From Cohnella zeiphila (GTDB taxonomy: Bacteria > Bacillota > Bacilli > Paenibacillales > Paenibacillaceae): 64,000 nt of DNA. Position numbers and translations under genes: made by a program. Shown piece after piece: positions 1-8,233 of the stretch (position 1 is its first letter; the number at the start of each line of letters is the position of its first letter). Under the pieces are notes generated by a model. The model was given only the letters and a program-made list of their open reading frames with translations, had not been told where the DNA came from and did not search any database. The stretch lies in NCBI RefSeq assembly GCF_014212055.1, contig NZ_JACJVO010000032.1, positions 186,001 through 250,000 of the forward strand, given 5' to 3'.

Positions 1-155
1 AAGTGTTCGATACGTACGTCTACCGGGTGGGCATTCAGCAAGGACAGTTCAGCTACAGCACGGCGGCCGGCTTGTTCAAATCCGTCGTCGGACTCGTCCT
101 GGTCGTCATCGCCAACCGAATCGCCAAAAAAATGGGCGAAGAAGGCATCTATTAA
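1..155 (+). CDS. Sugar ABC transporter permease, LplB type (C-terminal fragment)
   Basis: This is the last 50 codons of a gene that begins before the window; the reading frame has full codons from base 3 and stops with TAA at 153-155. The protein end contains VFDTYVYRVG and a hydrophobic stretch followed by a basic tail (NRIAKKMGEEGIY). This matches the C-terminus of LplB-family inner-membrane permeases of CUT1 sugar importers, and a very similar ending is seen in the permease at 18108-18998. The next permease gene starts 15 bases downstream behind an AAGGAGG ribosome binding site, so the two form one operon. The substrate cannot be judged from this fragment. Confidence 0.85.
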   Translation, partial: VFDTYVYRVGIQQGQFSYSTAAGLFKSVVGLVLVVIANRIAKKMGEEGIY

Positions 156-170
156 GGAGGGACAGCCGAT

Positions 171-1037
171 ATGAGATCCAGCGTCGGAGACCGGATTTTC
201 AACGTCGCCAATTGGCTGATTCTAGGCATTGTCGCCATTCTGACGATCTTTCCGATCTATTACGTCGTCGTCGTTTCGTTCACGGACCCGGCCGAATATA
301 TCCGGAAGAGCTTCATTTTATTTCCCGAGAAATGGTCGCTCGCTTCCTATCGCTACTTGCTGTCGACCGACGCGTTCGCGCGCTCGCTCGGCGTGAGCGC
401 TTTTCTGGCCGTCGTCGGCACGATCTGCAGCCTCGTCGTCACGGCTTCGCTCGCCTATGCGCTCTCCCGCAAGCGGCTGCGGGGGCGGAACGTCATCCTG
501 CTGCTCATCCTGGTCACCATTCTGTTCAATCCGGGAATGATTCCGCAGTATATGCTCGTCCGCCAGCTGCATCTGATCAACAGCCTCTGGTCGCTCATCC
601 TGCCGGCGCTGGCGAGCGGGTGGAACGTCATTCTGATGAAAAACTTCTTCGACAGCATCCCGGCCGAGCTGGAAGAATCGGCGGCGATCGACGGCAGCAA
701 CGATCTGTCGACCTTCTTCCGCATCATTCTGCCGCTGTCGCTCCCGTCGCTGGCCGCGTTCGGTCTGTTCTATGCCGTCGGATACTGGAACCAGTTCTTC
801 AACGCGCTGATTTATTTGAACGACGCCGCCAAATGGCCGATTCAGGTCATGCTGCAGAACATGCTGCTGAACGCCGACAACACGGAGCTGCAGGCCGACG
901 CGTTCATGGCTCCTCCGCCCGCGGAGACGCTCAAGATGGCGGCCGTGGTCGCCGCCACCGTTCCGATTCTGTGCGTGTATCCGTTTCTGCAGAAGCATTT
1001 CGCCAAAGGGGCGATGGTCGGTTCCGTAAAAGGGTAA
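171..1037 (+). CDS. Sugar ABC transporter permease, YtcP/AraQ type
   Basis: This 288-residue integral membrane protein is the second permease of a CUT1 carbohydrate importer. It has about six hydrophobic segments and the cytoplasmic EAA loop (EESAAIDGS, about residues 168-176), which docks on the ATPase. The C-terminus ends in the typical KGAMVGSVKG. The start is ATG at 171, preceded by AAGGAGGG. It follows the LplB-type fragment directly and sits upstream of a transmembrane AraC regulator and a binding protein, a common Paenibacillus arrangement. No ATPase gene is present, so a shared MsmX-like ATPase is inferred. The sugar transported is unknown. Confidence 0.93.
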   Translation: MRSSVGDRIFNVANWLILGIVAILTIFPIYYVVVVSFTDPAEYIRKSFILFPEKWSLASYRYLLSTDAFARSLGVSAFLAVVGTICSLVVTASLAYALSRKRLRGRNVILLLILVTILFNPGMIPQYMLVRQLHLINSLWSLILPALASGWNVILMKNFFDSIPAELEESAAIDGSNDLSTFFRIILPLSLPSLAAFGLFYAVGYWNQFFNALIYLNDAAKWPIQVMLQNMLLNADNTELQADAFMAPPPAETLKMAAVVAATVPILCVYPFLQKHFAKGAMVGSVKG

Positions 1038-1116
1038 AACGCCGACTTCGCAGGGGATTTGACGAATGATGTCGAAAGGGTAAAGAACTATTTCGGCTGA
1101 AAGGCGGGGAACTCCG

Positions 1117-3459
1117 ATGGGCGGATTCGTAAAAAGTTGGTTTCGGGATCTGGCGAAGTATAAATACAACCGGCGTTTTTTCCGCAAAAGCCTCGTGCTG
1201 ATCCTGCTGATCGCCAGCATTCCCGGCGCGATTATCGGCACCAGCATTTATGTCGTGTCCGGGAGCAAGCTGGAGGGCGAACTCCAGCGGCTGCACCGGA
1301 ATCAGATCGAGGAGCGCGCCGCCAATATCGACAGCCAGCTGTCCTATTTGGAACTGACTTTCTCCCATTGGGAGTTCGAACCGACCTTCGACGAGAACCT
1401 GAAGCATCTCAACATCTCGCTGCAATTCGAGCGGGTGCAGGAGCTGTACCGGATGCTGCTGATCATGGAAAGCTCGCACCCTCTGCTGAACAAGGTGGAG
1501 CTGTATTTGGACAAGCCGAAGCCGCTCGTGTTCGACAAATCGGAATACCGGTATTTGAGCGCGGCGAATGACATCAAAGCGTACGAAGCGCTGATGAGCG
1601 GGAGCAACCGGGCCGTCTTCTGGACCGACGACTCGCTTCCGGGCGGCGGCGAGAAGGGTTCCCTTTCCCTCGTGAACAAGCTGCCCGGCGGCAGCCTTCA
1701 GCCGTTCGGCCTGCTGGTGGCCACCGTCGATTCGGCGAAGCTGATGCAGATGTTCGGCACGTTGAACCCGTACAACGAGGGGGACACGATCGTCGCCGCG
1801 GAGGACGGCAGCTGGGCGATGTCCGAGAGCGGCGGGCAAGCGGGCTCGCTGTCTCCTCTGGATCAGGCGCTTCGCCAGAAGGTCGAAGACAAGCGGACGG
1901 ACGCCGGTTCCTTCCTGTATTCCTACAAAGGGAAGACGTATTCCGTCTCCTACGGCCAGCTGAAGCGGCTCGGCAAAACGTGGAGCTATATTTCGGCGGT
2001 GCCGCTGACGGCGATTACGGCTCCGATCATGAATATGTCCAAGTCGATCATTTATATCAGCCTGGCCGGACTGGCGCTGGCGCTCATTCTCTCCTGGCTC
2101 GTCTCCAAGCGCATCTATGTGCCGATCGAGCGTCTCGTGCGCAATTTGACGGGAGGAGCCAGGAACGATTCCCAACAGGACGAGTTCGGCCTGTTCGAGC
2201 AGCAGCTTGCCGAGCTGTCGCGGGAGCGGGAGACGATGCGTTCGAGGCTGGACGAACAGCTGCCGCTGCTGCGGGAAGGGTTTTTCCTGCAGCTCGTGCA
2301 AGGGCATTTCTTGTCGCACGAGGAGAGCGGCCTTCGCGAGAAGCTGCGGATGTACGGGTGGCAATCCGACGAGCGGCAGTTCATCGCGATCCTGTTCCAG
2401 CTGAACGGCTTCTCCAGCCTGCAGGGCCGATTCTCGGCCGACGACGAGGACCTGGTCACGTTCGCCGCCGCCAACATCGTCGAGGAGCTGGCGAGAGAGC
2501 AGTACGAGCAGGTCGGCGTCATCAATTTTCACGACTTTTCCGTAGGTCTGCTGCTGTCGTTCCCGGCGGATCATCCGGCAGGTTGGCTGACGGAAGATCT
2601 GGACGCGTTCTGCACGAACGTCGTTCATACGCTGAAGCGGCTGCTGCGCATGCAGGTCACCGCTTCCTTCAGCCGCCCGACCGAATTCGTCCAACAGATC
2701 CCCCGCATTTTCGAGGAGACGCAGCAAGCGCTCCAGTTCCGGGATTTGTCCGACGACCTGCAGATCATTCAAGCGGGACAACCATCGGAGGCGAGCGCGA
2801 TGGCAAGCCATTACCCGTTTTCGTTGGAGAAAGAGATCATTCACGCGATCCGCAACGGCCTGGAGCCGGAGGCGGTGGATTTGATCGGGCAGTTTCTGGA
2901 GGAGCTGTCCCGAGGGGGCGCGACCGAGCTGAGCGTGCAGCAGGGGATGCTGCAGCTGCTCGCCGGGATTCGCTATACCGCGCTCCAGTCCGGCTTGAAC
3001 CCGGTGCAGCTGTTCGGCGGGGTCAACCTGTTCGACCAGCTGGCGCAGATCAAGGAGCCGGAGCAAATGCTGCGCTGGTTCGAGCATAAGGTCGTCGCCG
3101 TGTTCGTGCAGGAGCTGATCAGCCGCCAGGACTTCTTTTTGAAGCAGATGGTCGAGAAGGTCGTCGCCTATTTGAGAACGCAATATATGGAAGCCTTGTC
3201 GCTCGATTCCTGCGCCGAACGGTTCGGAACGAGCCCTTACACGCTCAGCCGGGCGTTCAAGCAGGTGACGGGCATCAACTTCATCGACTATTTGACCCAG
3301 ATCCGGATCGATCAGGCCAAATCGCTGCTGCGCGAGAGCGAGCTGCGGATCAACGACATCGCCGACCAGGTCGGTTACCGGCATACGTACTTCAACCGGA
3401 TCTTCAAGAAGTACGAGGGCATCACGCCTAGTCACTACCGCGAGCTGAACCGGGTCTAG
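1117..3459 (+). CDS. Membrane-anchored AraC-family transcriptional regulator
   Basis: This 780-residue protein has a short cytoplasmic N-terminus, a transmembrane helix at about residues 25-47, a large presumed extracellular sensor region, a second transmembrane helix at about 305-327, a long intracellular linker and a C-terminal AraC-type DNA-binding domain. The last 100 residues carry two helix-turn-helix units (around FGTSPYTLSRAFKQVTG and INDIADQVGYRHTYFNRIF). The architecture is that of one-component regulators found beside LplB/YtcP importers, where an external sugar or binding protein signals directly across the membrane. It lies between the permeases and the binding-protein gene and probably controls that importer. 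The ligand is unknown. The ribosome binding site before ATG 1117 is modest (AAAGGCGGGG). Confidence 0.92.
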   Translation: MGGFVKSWFRDLAKYKYNRRFFRKSLVLILLIASIPGAIIGTSIYVVSGSKLEGELQRLHRNQIEERAANIDSQLSYLELTFSHWEFEPTFDENLKHLNISLQFERVQELYRMLLIMESSHPLLNKVELYLDKPKPLVFDKSEYRYLSAANDIKAYEALMSGSNRAVFWTDDSLPGGGEKGSLSLVNKLPGGSLQPFGLLVATVDSAKLMQMFGTLNPYNEGDTIVAAEDGSWAMSESGGQAGSLSPLDQALRQKVEDKRTDAGSFLYSYKGKTYSVSYGQLKRLGKTWSYISAVPLTAITAPIMNMSKSIIYISLAGLALALILSWLVSKRIYVPIERLVRNLTGGARNDSQQDEFGLFEQQLAELSRERETMRSRLDEQLPLLREGFFLQLVQGHFLSHEESGLREKLRMYGWQSDERQFIAILFQLNGFSSLQGRFSADDEDLVTFAAANIVEELAREQYEQVGVINFHDFSVGLLLSFPADHPAGWLTEDLDAFCTNVVHTLKRLLRMQVTASFSRPTEFVQQIPRIFEETQQALQFRDLSDDLQIIQAGQPSEASAMASHYPFSLEKEIIHAIRNGLEPEAVDLIGQFLEELSRGGATELSVQQGMLQLLAGIRYTALQSGLNPVQLFGGVNLFDQLAQIKEPEQMLRWFEHKVVAVFVQELISRQDFFLKQMVEKVVAYLRTQYMEALSLDSCAERFGTSPYTLSRAFKQVTGINFIDYLTQIRIDQAKSLLRESELRINDIADQVGYRHTYFNRIFKKYEGITPSHYRELNRV

Positions 3460-3592
3460 AAGTCTATACGGTTCGTTACGTTTGGCCCGTCCTTGATTTT
3501 GCCGGAATAGAGCCGCCGAGATTCGTTAGCGTCCGCGCTCGCTCCTCGGAGGCCGTCCGGCTGACGCCTTCTAAAGCAAGGAAGCAGAGAAG

Positions 3593-3640
3593 TGCAACCC
3601 GTGCAACAAATTGCAACCGCCGCGGAAGCCCGGCTGCAAA
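3593..3640. repeat. Phased TGCAAC direct repeats upstream of binding-protein gene
   Basis: TGCAAC occurs at 3593-3598, 3602-3607 and 3612-3617, followed by TGCAAA at 3635-3640. The first three are 9 and 10 bases apart, so they lie on roughly the same face of the helix. They sit 103 to 150 bases before the binding-protein start and after the AraC-type regulator gene, in the place expected for a regulator binding region. Function is inferred only from spacing and position. Confidence 0.35.
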
Positions 3641-3742
3641 AGAGTGTCATTGTGCGCAAGTTATCCAGCGATTACGTTGGAGAAGGATTCGGGCGAGCAG
3701 ATATCGCGTCCATCGAAACCAACCAAAGGGAGGATCACGTCC

Positions 3743-5314
3743 ATGAAAAGAAAGACGAAATCGCGCGGCGCGGCGGTCACGCTCGCCGGACTGCTGTCCC
3801 TGACGCTGCTTCTGTCGGCCTGCGGGTCGAGCGGCAACGGAGCCTCGGGCGGGAGCGGGAATGCGTCGACCGCCGGAAGCGGGGCGAGCGGCCAATCCGA
3901 GTCGCCTCTCGAGCTCAGCATTATGGCCATTCTGCTGACGCCGACGGCGCCGGCGGACGACAACAAGATCAAGCAGGCGATCGAGAAAGCCGTCAATGCG
4001 AAGATGAAGATCAACTGGGTGTCCGGCAACAACTATACGGACAAGTTGAACGTGGCGCTCGCTTCGGGCGACATTCCGGACCTCACCTACATCGACGACC
4101 CGTTCTCCTCGGTATTCCGCAACGCGGTGTCGCAAGGCGCATTCTGGGACCTTACCCCTTACATCAAGGACTATCCGAATTTGAGCTCGAAAATATCGGA
4201 GACCGCCTGGAACCTGACGAAGATGGCCGACGGCAAAAACTACGGCGTTCCCCGCCCGCGGCCGTCCGAAGCCGACCCGTTCTTCATCATCCGCAAGGAT
4301 TGGCTCGACAAGCTGGGCCTCCAAGTGCCGACGACGACCGACGAGCTCTACAATGTCATGAAAGCGTTCGCGGAGAAGGATCCGGACGGGAACGGCAAGA
4401 ACGATACGATTCCGCTGACGGCTTATATCAATCCGAGCGACATGGGGCCGCTAGGCCAGGTCGAGCAGAGCTTCACCGGCGTCAACGGCAAGTGGAAGCT
4501 GCAGGACGGCAAGCTCGTTTACTCCGCTCTGCTGCCCGAAACCCGCCAGGCGCTGGAGTATCTGGCCAAAGCGTATAAGGAGAAGCTCATTCCGGAGGAC
4601 GTCGCTTCGATGAAGCTGACGCAATCCAAAGACTTGTTCGATTCGGGCAAGGCCGGCATTATCGTCGATAAGGCCGGAACGATGTCCGACCATTACAACA
4701 CTTTAAAGACCGTGGATCCGAATTTCAAGCAGACCGACTTCTATCCGGTCACGAGCATCAACGGCTACAACCCGAAGGGGGCGGGCTTCGCCGGCATGAT
4801 GGCGATTCCGAAGAGCGTGCCGGAAGACAAGATGAAGCGGATTCTGAAGATGATGGACACCTGGATGAACGAAGACGTGTTCGATATTCAGCAATACGGC
4901 TTTGAAGGCACGGACTATAAGGTGGAGAACGGCCAAAAGGTGATCGATACGGATCAGCTGCAGAAAGACGGCGGACCGTCCTTCAATCAGATCGTGTACG
5001 TGGCCGACCCGTATGCGAGCTCGACGAAGGTCTATTTTCCGGCAGAGGTCAACGATCTGTACAAGAAAATTCAGGACGACCGGGCGAAATCGAGCGTGGC
5101 GGACATCAGCATCGGCTTGTATTCGGCGACGGCGGTGCAGGAGCTGCCCGAGATCGACAAGAAGGTGCAGGATATGAAGACGAAGATCATCCTTGGCAGA
5201 GAACCGATCACCGCGTGGGACAGCTTCGTGAACGACCTGAAGAACGATCCGAATATGGCCAAGATGAGCGAGGAAATGACCGCGGCGTACGAGCAGCGCA
5301 GCGCCGGCCAATAA
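3743..5314 (+). CDS. Sugar ABC transporter solute-binding lipoprotein
   Basis: This protein of 523 residues is the extracytoplasmic sugar-binding component of the importer encoded at the start of the window. It begins with a basic n-region, a hydrophobic core and the lipobox LLSACG, so it should be lipid-anchored at Cys26; a Gly/Ser/Ala-rich linker follows. The body is of the LplA/extracellular solute-binding type 1 group, with the motif DPDGNGKNDTIPL typical of these proteins. The start is ATG 3743 behind AAAGGGAGG. An upstream in-frame start at 3611 would bury the signal peptide and was rejected. A strong hairpin follows the stop. The ligand cannot be named. Confidence 0.93.
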   Translation: MKRKTKSRGAAVTLAGLLSLTLLLSACGSSGNGASGGSGNASTAGSGASGQSESPLELSIMAILLTPTAPADDNKIKQAIEKAVNAKMKINWVSGNNYTDKLNVALASGDIPDLTYIDDPFSSVFRNAVSQGAFWDLTPYIKDYPNLSSKISETAWNLTKMADGKNYGVPRPRPSEADPFFIIRKDWLDKLGLQVPTTTDELYNVMKAFAEKDPDGNGKNDTIPLTAYINPSDMGPLGQVEQSFTGVNGKWKLQDGKLVYSALLPETRQALEYLAKAYKEKLIPEDVASMKLTQSKDLFDSGKAGIIVDKAGTMSDHYNTLKTVDPNFKQTDFYPVTSINGYNPKGAGFAGMMAIPKSVPEDKMKRILKMMDTWMNEDVFDIQQYGFEGTDYKVENGQKVIDTDQLQKDGGPSFNQIVYVADPYASSTKVYFPAEVNDLYKKIQDDRAKSSVADISIGLYSATAVQELPEIDKKVQDMKTKIILGREPITAWDSFVNDLKNDPNMAKMSEEMTAAYEQRSAGQ

Positions 5315-5317
5315 AAG

Positions 5318-5347
5318 GAAAGGACGGGAGGAGGCTCCCGTCCTTTC
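5318..5347 (+). terminator. Hairpin after binding-protein gene
   Basis: A perfect 13-bp stem (5318-5330 with 5335-5347) and a GAGG loop begins just after the TAA stop at 5314. There is no clear T-run after the stem, so it may act as an mRNA-stabilising 3' end as well as a terminator. Confidence 0.7.
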
Positions 5348-5400
5348 TGCTCCTCGCCTATATCGCCAACCGCCTCCATCCTCTCAAAGCGCCCGATGAA

Positions 5401-5580
5401 CGGGATTTTCTCCTTTTATTGGCTCATGAAAGTGCGTTTTCAGGGTCTGAGAGGGAAAAGCTCCCTTTAATCGGCCCTCGATTCGCAAAATCGCAGTCTG
5501 TGACCCGAATAGGGGGAGCATTTCCCGTTCACCCGGTTCAGGAGGCGTACTTTGGCGTCATTAAAGGGAGATTTTCCCGT
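5401..5580. repeat. Intergenic repeat cluster with inverted and direct copies
   Basis: The 295 bases between the hairpin and the next (convergent) gene hold three related units of about 20 bases: 5401-5420, 5453-5471, and an inverted copy at 5560-5580. The second and the reverse complement of the third agree at nearly every base (core GGGAAAA.CTCCCTTTAAT). The first is a looser direct copy. The region carries no convincing gene, although it is open in one plus-strand frame. The pair could fold into a long stem when transcribed. I believe similar elements occur between genes in related Paenibacillaceae, but cannot confirm this here. Confidence 0.55.
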
Positions 5581-5642
5581 TCGCTGAGCCGTCTCGACTC
5601 TCAGAGTAGAGGCTGCCGGCACAAAACATTTGCCGCTCGCCG

Positions 5643-6764
5643 CTAAAGCTTCCCCTTCTCCTGCAGAACGTCTTGATAATAACCGAGCAGCTGCGCGGAC
5701 GGTTCGGACCAGCCTAACCGTTGAACGGCCCCGTACGCTTGGGCGGCGATCCGCTCCCTAACGGTTTCGTCCGTCAGCCGGGCTACCGCTTCGGCCAAGC
5801 CGCCCGGCCGGTCGGCATCGAACAGAAGCCCCGTCACGCCGTCCTCGATCTGCTCGCAGGTCGGACCGCTTCGGCCCGCGACGATCGGCACTCCCGAGGC
5901 CATCGCCTCGAGGATCACGAGACCGAGCGTTTCCGTCGTGGAAGGGAACACGAACAGGTCGGCGGACGCATAGGCCTTCGCCAATTCTTCGCCGTGCAGA
6001 AAGCCGGTAAACACCGTATTCGTTCCTTGAAAATAATTTTCCAGATGCGCCCGGTGCGGACCGTCTCCGACAAGCGCCAGGCAGATGCCGGGGGACGAAG
6101 CGAGAACGTCGCGAATTTGTTCGATCCCTTTCTCCGGGGCCAGCCGTCCCACATACAGCAGAACGGTCTTCTCGGGCCGGCGGCCCGAGAGCCTGTCCCG
6201 CATCTCGGAATCGCGACGGTGCGGCCCGAATTGATCGACGTCGACCCCGCGCTTCCATAGGTGAACACGGCGAAAGCCTTTGTCGCTTAGCTCGGTCAGC
6301 ACGGATTGGGACGTGCATAGATTGAGGTCGGCCCGATTGTGCAGCGTCCGGAAGTACCGCCACAAGATCGGCTTCAGAAAAGGAAGGCGATAGTAGTCGG
6401 CGTACTTCGGGATTTGGGTGTGATAAGAGGCGACCAAGGGCAGACGGAGGCGGCGGGCATAATAAATTCCCGCAACGCCCAGCATCGCGGGATTGACCAC
6501 GTGAACCAGGTCCGGCCGAAGCTTCCGGAGCAGATCGCCTACCCGCCGATTGGGAAAGGACAGCTTCTTGCTCGGGTATAGAAAGAATGTCCGAGCCGGA
6601 ATCCCCAGGACGCTTACGCCTTCGAAATCATAAACGCCCAAATCGGGAGCGATGACGGCAATGTCATGGCCCTGTTCCCGCAGCCATCGGATCGTCGCGC
6701 ACAGCCGGGTGACGATTCCGTCCGTTGACGGAAGGAACGTTTCGGTGACGATGGCAATCTTCAT
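5643..6764 (-). CDS. sqdX: Sulfoquinovosyltransferase (SQD2/SqdX-like GT4 glycosyltransferase)
   Basis: This 373-residue GT4 enzyme has two Rossmann-like domains (GT-B fold). The N-terminal part begins MKIAIVTETFLPSTDGIV. The C-terminal donor-binding domain carries VGRLAPEKG, the E-x7-E type motif TETLGLVILEAMASG and GVTGLLFD. It resembles plant SQD2 at several places (SYHT.IP near residue 115, LHNRADL, LW.RGVD, ETLGLV.LEAM.SG). SQD2/SqdX moves sulfoquinovose from UDP-sulfoquinovose to diacylglycerol, giving the sulfolipid SQDG at the membrane. By sequence alone it could also be an MgtA-like mannosyl- or glucosyltransferase. The deciding evidence is the gene 18 bases upstream in the same operon, a clear UDP-sulfoquinovose synthase. 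Confidence 0.82.
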   Translation of the reverse strand: MKIAIVTETFLPSTDGIVTRLCATIRWLREQGHDIAVIAPDLGVYDFEGVSVLGIPARTFFLYPSKKLSFPNRRVGDLLRKLRPDLVHVVNPAMLGVAGIYYARRLRLPLVASYHTQIPKYADYYRLPFLKPILWRYFRTLHNRADLNLCTSQSVLTELSDKGFRRVHLWKRGVDVDQFGPHRRDSEMRDRLSGRRPEKTVLLYVGRLAPEKGIEQIRDVLASSPGICLALVGDGPHRAHLENYFQGTNTVFTGFLHGEELAKAYASADLFVFPSTTETLGLVILEAMASGVPIVAGRSGPTCEQIEDGVTGLLFDADRPGGLAEAVARLTDETVRERIAAQAYGAVQRLGWSEPSAQLLGYYQDVLQEKGKL

Positions 6765-6782
6765 GTAAACAAGCTCCCTATC

Positions 6783-7931
6783 TTATTTCCAAGTGACCGT
6801 CGGCAGCACGTTCTCCGTCAGAACGCGGCTTCGATGCTCCACGGCGGTCTGCAGAATGCCCCGGAGCGTCTCATCGGACAGCAGATGCGGCTCCAGTCCC
6901 AAATCCTTGAGCTTCGTGTTCTTGGCGTAATAATAATGTTTTTCTTTCTCGACGCGCGGATTGGACAGATGGGAGACATGGCATGCCAGACCCTCGTCCA
7001 ACGCCACCTTCCGAACCTTCTCGGCGAGCTCCAGCACGGAGAATTCCTCCGTGAACTGGTTGAACACCCGGAACTCCCCGATGTCGGCGGGATGCTCCGC
7101 GGCGATCTCGATGCAGCGAACCGTATCCCGGATATCGAGGAAGCCCCGCGTCTGGCCGCCTTCCCCGTAGACGGTCAGGTCGTGGCCGATCGCCGCCTGG
7201 ATCAGGAAGCGGTTGAGAGCCGTACCGAATACCGCGTCGTAATCGAAGCGGTTGACGAGCACCGGATCGAGCAGCGTCTCCTCCGTATGCAATCCGTACA
7301 CGACTCCTTGGTTCAGATCGGTTACGCGCAGGCCCCACACTCTGCAGGCGAACATGAGGTTGTGGCTGTCATGGACTTTCGAAAGGTGATACATGGAGCC
7401 GGGCTGCTTGGGATAAGGGAGAACGTCTTCCCTGCCGTTGTGGGCGATCTTGATGTATCCTTCCTCGATATCGATGTTCGGCGTTCCATATTCACCCATC
7501 GTGCCCAATTTGATAATATGGCAGTCGGGAACGATCTCTTTGATGGCGTAGATGACGTTTAGCGTTCCGACAACGTTGTTCACTTGCGTAAATACGGCAT
7601 GCTCGCGGTCGATCATCGAATACGGGGCGGAACGCTGCTCCGCGAAGTGCACGAAGGCGTCCGGCTTGGTCTGAAGGAGCACCGTGCGCAGAAAATCGTA
7701 TTGATTCAAATCGCCGACGTAAAGACCGATCGAGCGTCCGGTCAGCTCCCGCCAACGGGCGATCCGTTGCTCGATCCCGGCGATCGGGGTCAGCGAATTG
7801 GAATGGAGCTCTTGATCCCACTTTCTGCGAATCAAGTTGTCCACGATCGTGACGTCATGCCCTTTATTCGATAAATACAATGCGGTCGGCCACCCGCAAA
7901 ACCCGTCTCCGCCTGCCACAACGATTTTCAT
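6783..7931 (-). CDS. sqdB: UDP-sulfoquinovose synthase (SQD1/SqdB)
   Basis: This 382-residue NAD-dependent SDR-type enzyme makes UDP-sulfoquinovose from UDP-glucose and sulfite, the committed step of sulfolipid synthesis. The N-terminal NAD site is GGDGFCGW. The segment HFAEQRSAPYSMID and the block KLGTMGEYGTPNIDIEEGYI (residues 141-160) are signatures of SQD1, and the catalytic Thr144, Tyr181 and Lys185 sit one position from their Arabidopsis counterparts. DLNQGVVYG, FGTALNRF and GGQTRGFLDIRDTV are also diagnostic. The start ATG 7931 lies behind AGGAGG. It is the first gene of a two-gene operon with the glycosyltransferase. Recognition is strong, since the whole length aligns from memory with plant and cyanobacterial SQD1. 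Confidence 0.95.
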   Translation of the reverse strand: MKIVVAGGDGFCGWPTALYLSNKGHDVTIVDNLIRRKWDQELHSNSLTPIAGIEQRIARWRELTGRSIGLYVGDLNQYDFLRTVLLQTKPDAFVHFAEQRSAPYSMIDREHAVFTQVNNVVGTLNVIYAIKEIVPDCHIIKLGTMGEYGTPNIDIEEGYIKIAHNGREDVLPYPKQPGSMYHLSKVHDSHNLMFACRVWGLRVTDLNQGVVYGLHTEETLLDPVLVNRFDYDAVFGTALNRFLIQAAIGHDLTVYGEGGQTRGFLDIRDTVRCIEIAAEHPADIGEFRVFNQFTEEFSVLELAEKVRKVALDEGLACHVSHLSNPRVEKEKHYYYAKNTKLKDLGLEPHLLSDETLRGILQTAVEHRSRVLTENVLPTVTWK

Positions 7932-7959
7932 TAATGAACTTCCTCCTAAGGTCCCAGGA

Positions 7960-8000
7960 TCTATAATGATCGTAACCTAGAAATGTTAAATTCATGTAAA
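7960..8000 (-). promoter_or_regulatory. sqdB promoter with tandem PhoP-box-like hexamers
   Basis: Read on the minus strand, TTTACA (8000-7995), five bases, then TTAACA (7989-7984) fits the Bacillus PhoP box: tandem TT(A/C/T)ACA hexamers about 11 bp apart. TTAACA also serves as a -35 element, 18 bp before TATAGA (7965-7960). The ATG of sqdB is 28 bases further on, behind AGGAGG. The 302-base gap 7932-8233 also holds two adjacent GAAGTCATTT copies (8051-8070) and the exporter terminator; I see nothing else in it. The PhoP assignment is an inference from motif and pathway. Confidence 0.55.
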
Positions 8001-8192
8001 TAAATTTAGAAGGATTCGGACTCCCCTGTGCGAAGGCATTGGAGCCGTTTGAAGTCATTTGAAGTCATTTGCCGGAGTCGTCCATAGAGGAATACGTTGA
8101 ACTTTGAAATCGGTTCCGTTTCGAGCGCCGGTTTACATTCGAAGGCAAACTGACGCCAGGGCCGATGCGGCAAAGGGTAACGGAAATTTTGC

Positions 8193-8226
8193 AAAGAAAA
8201 GCCCCCGATTCCAACGCAATCGGGGA
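8193..8226 (-). terminator. Rho-independent terminator of the ABC exporter operon
   Basis: On the minus strand an 8-bp stem CCCCGATT/AATCGGGG (8225-8218 with 8210-8203) is followed by GGC and TTTTCTTT. It lies a few bases beyond the stop of the exporter gene ending at 8234. Confidence 0.85.
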
Positions 8227-8233
8227 CATATCG

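Noticed and set aside
931..3435. Very long minus-strand open frame opposite the transmembrane AraC regulator gene
   Set aside because: Its protein is rich in Arg/Gln/His/Leu, without domains, and mirrors the codon bias of the real gene on the other strand. Similar antisense frames occur opposite many genes here, for example 16391-18130 and 44063-45658.
5348..5642. Plus-strand open frame of about 143 codons spanning the repeat region
   Set aside because: It starts inside the binding-protein gene in another frame and then runs through repeated non-coding DNA.
5643..6764. Reading the glycosyltransferase as a generic mannosyltransferase (MgtA-like)
   Set aside because: The sequence alone allows it, but tight linkage to a clear UDP-sulfoquinovose synthase and several SQD2-type segments favour sulfoquinovosyl transfer.
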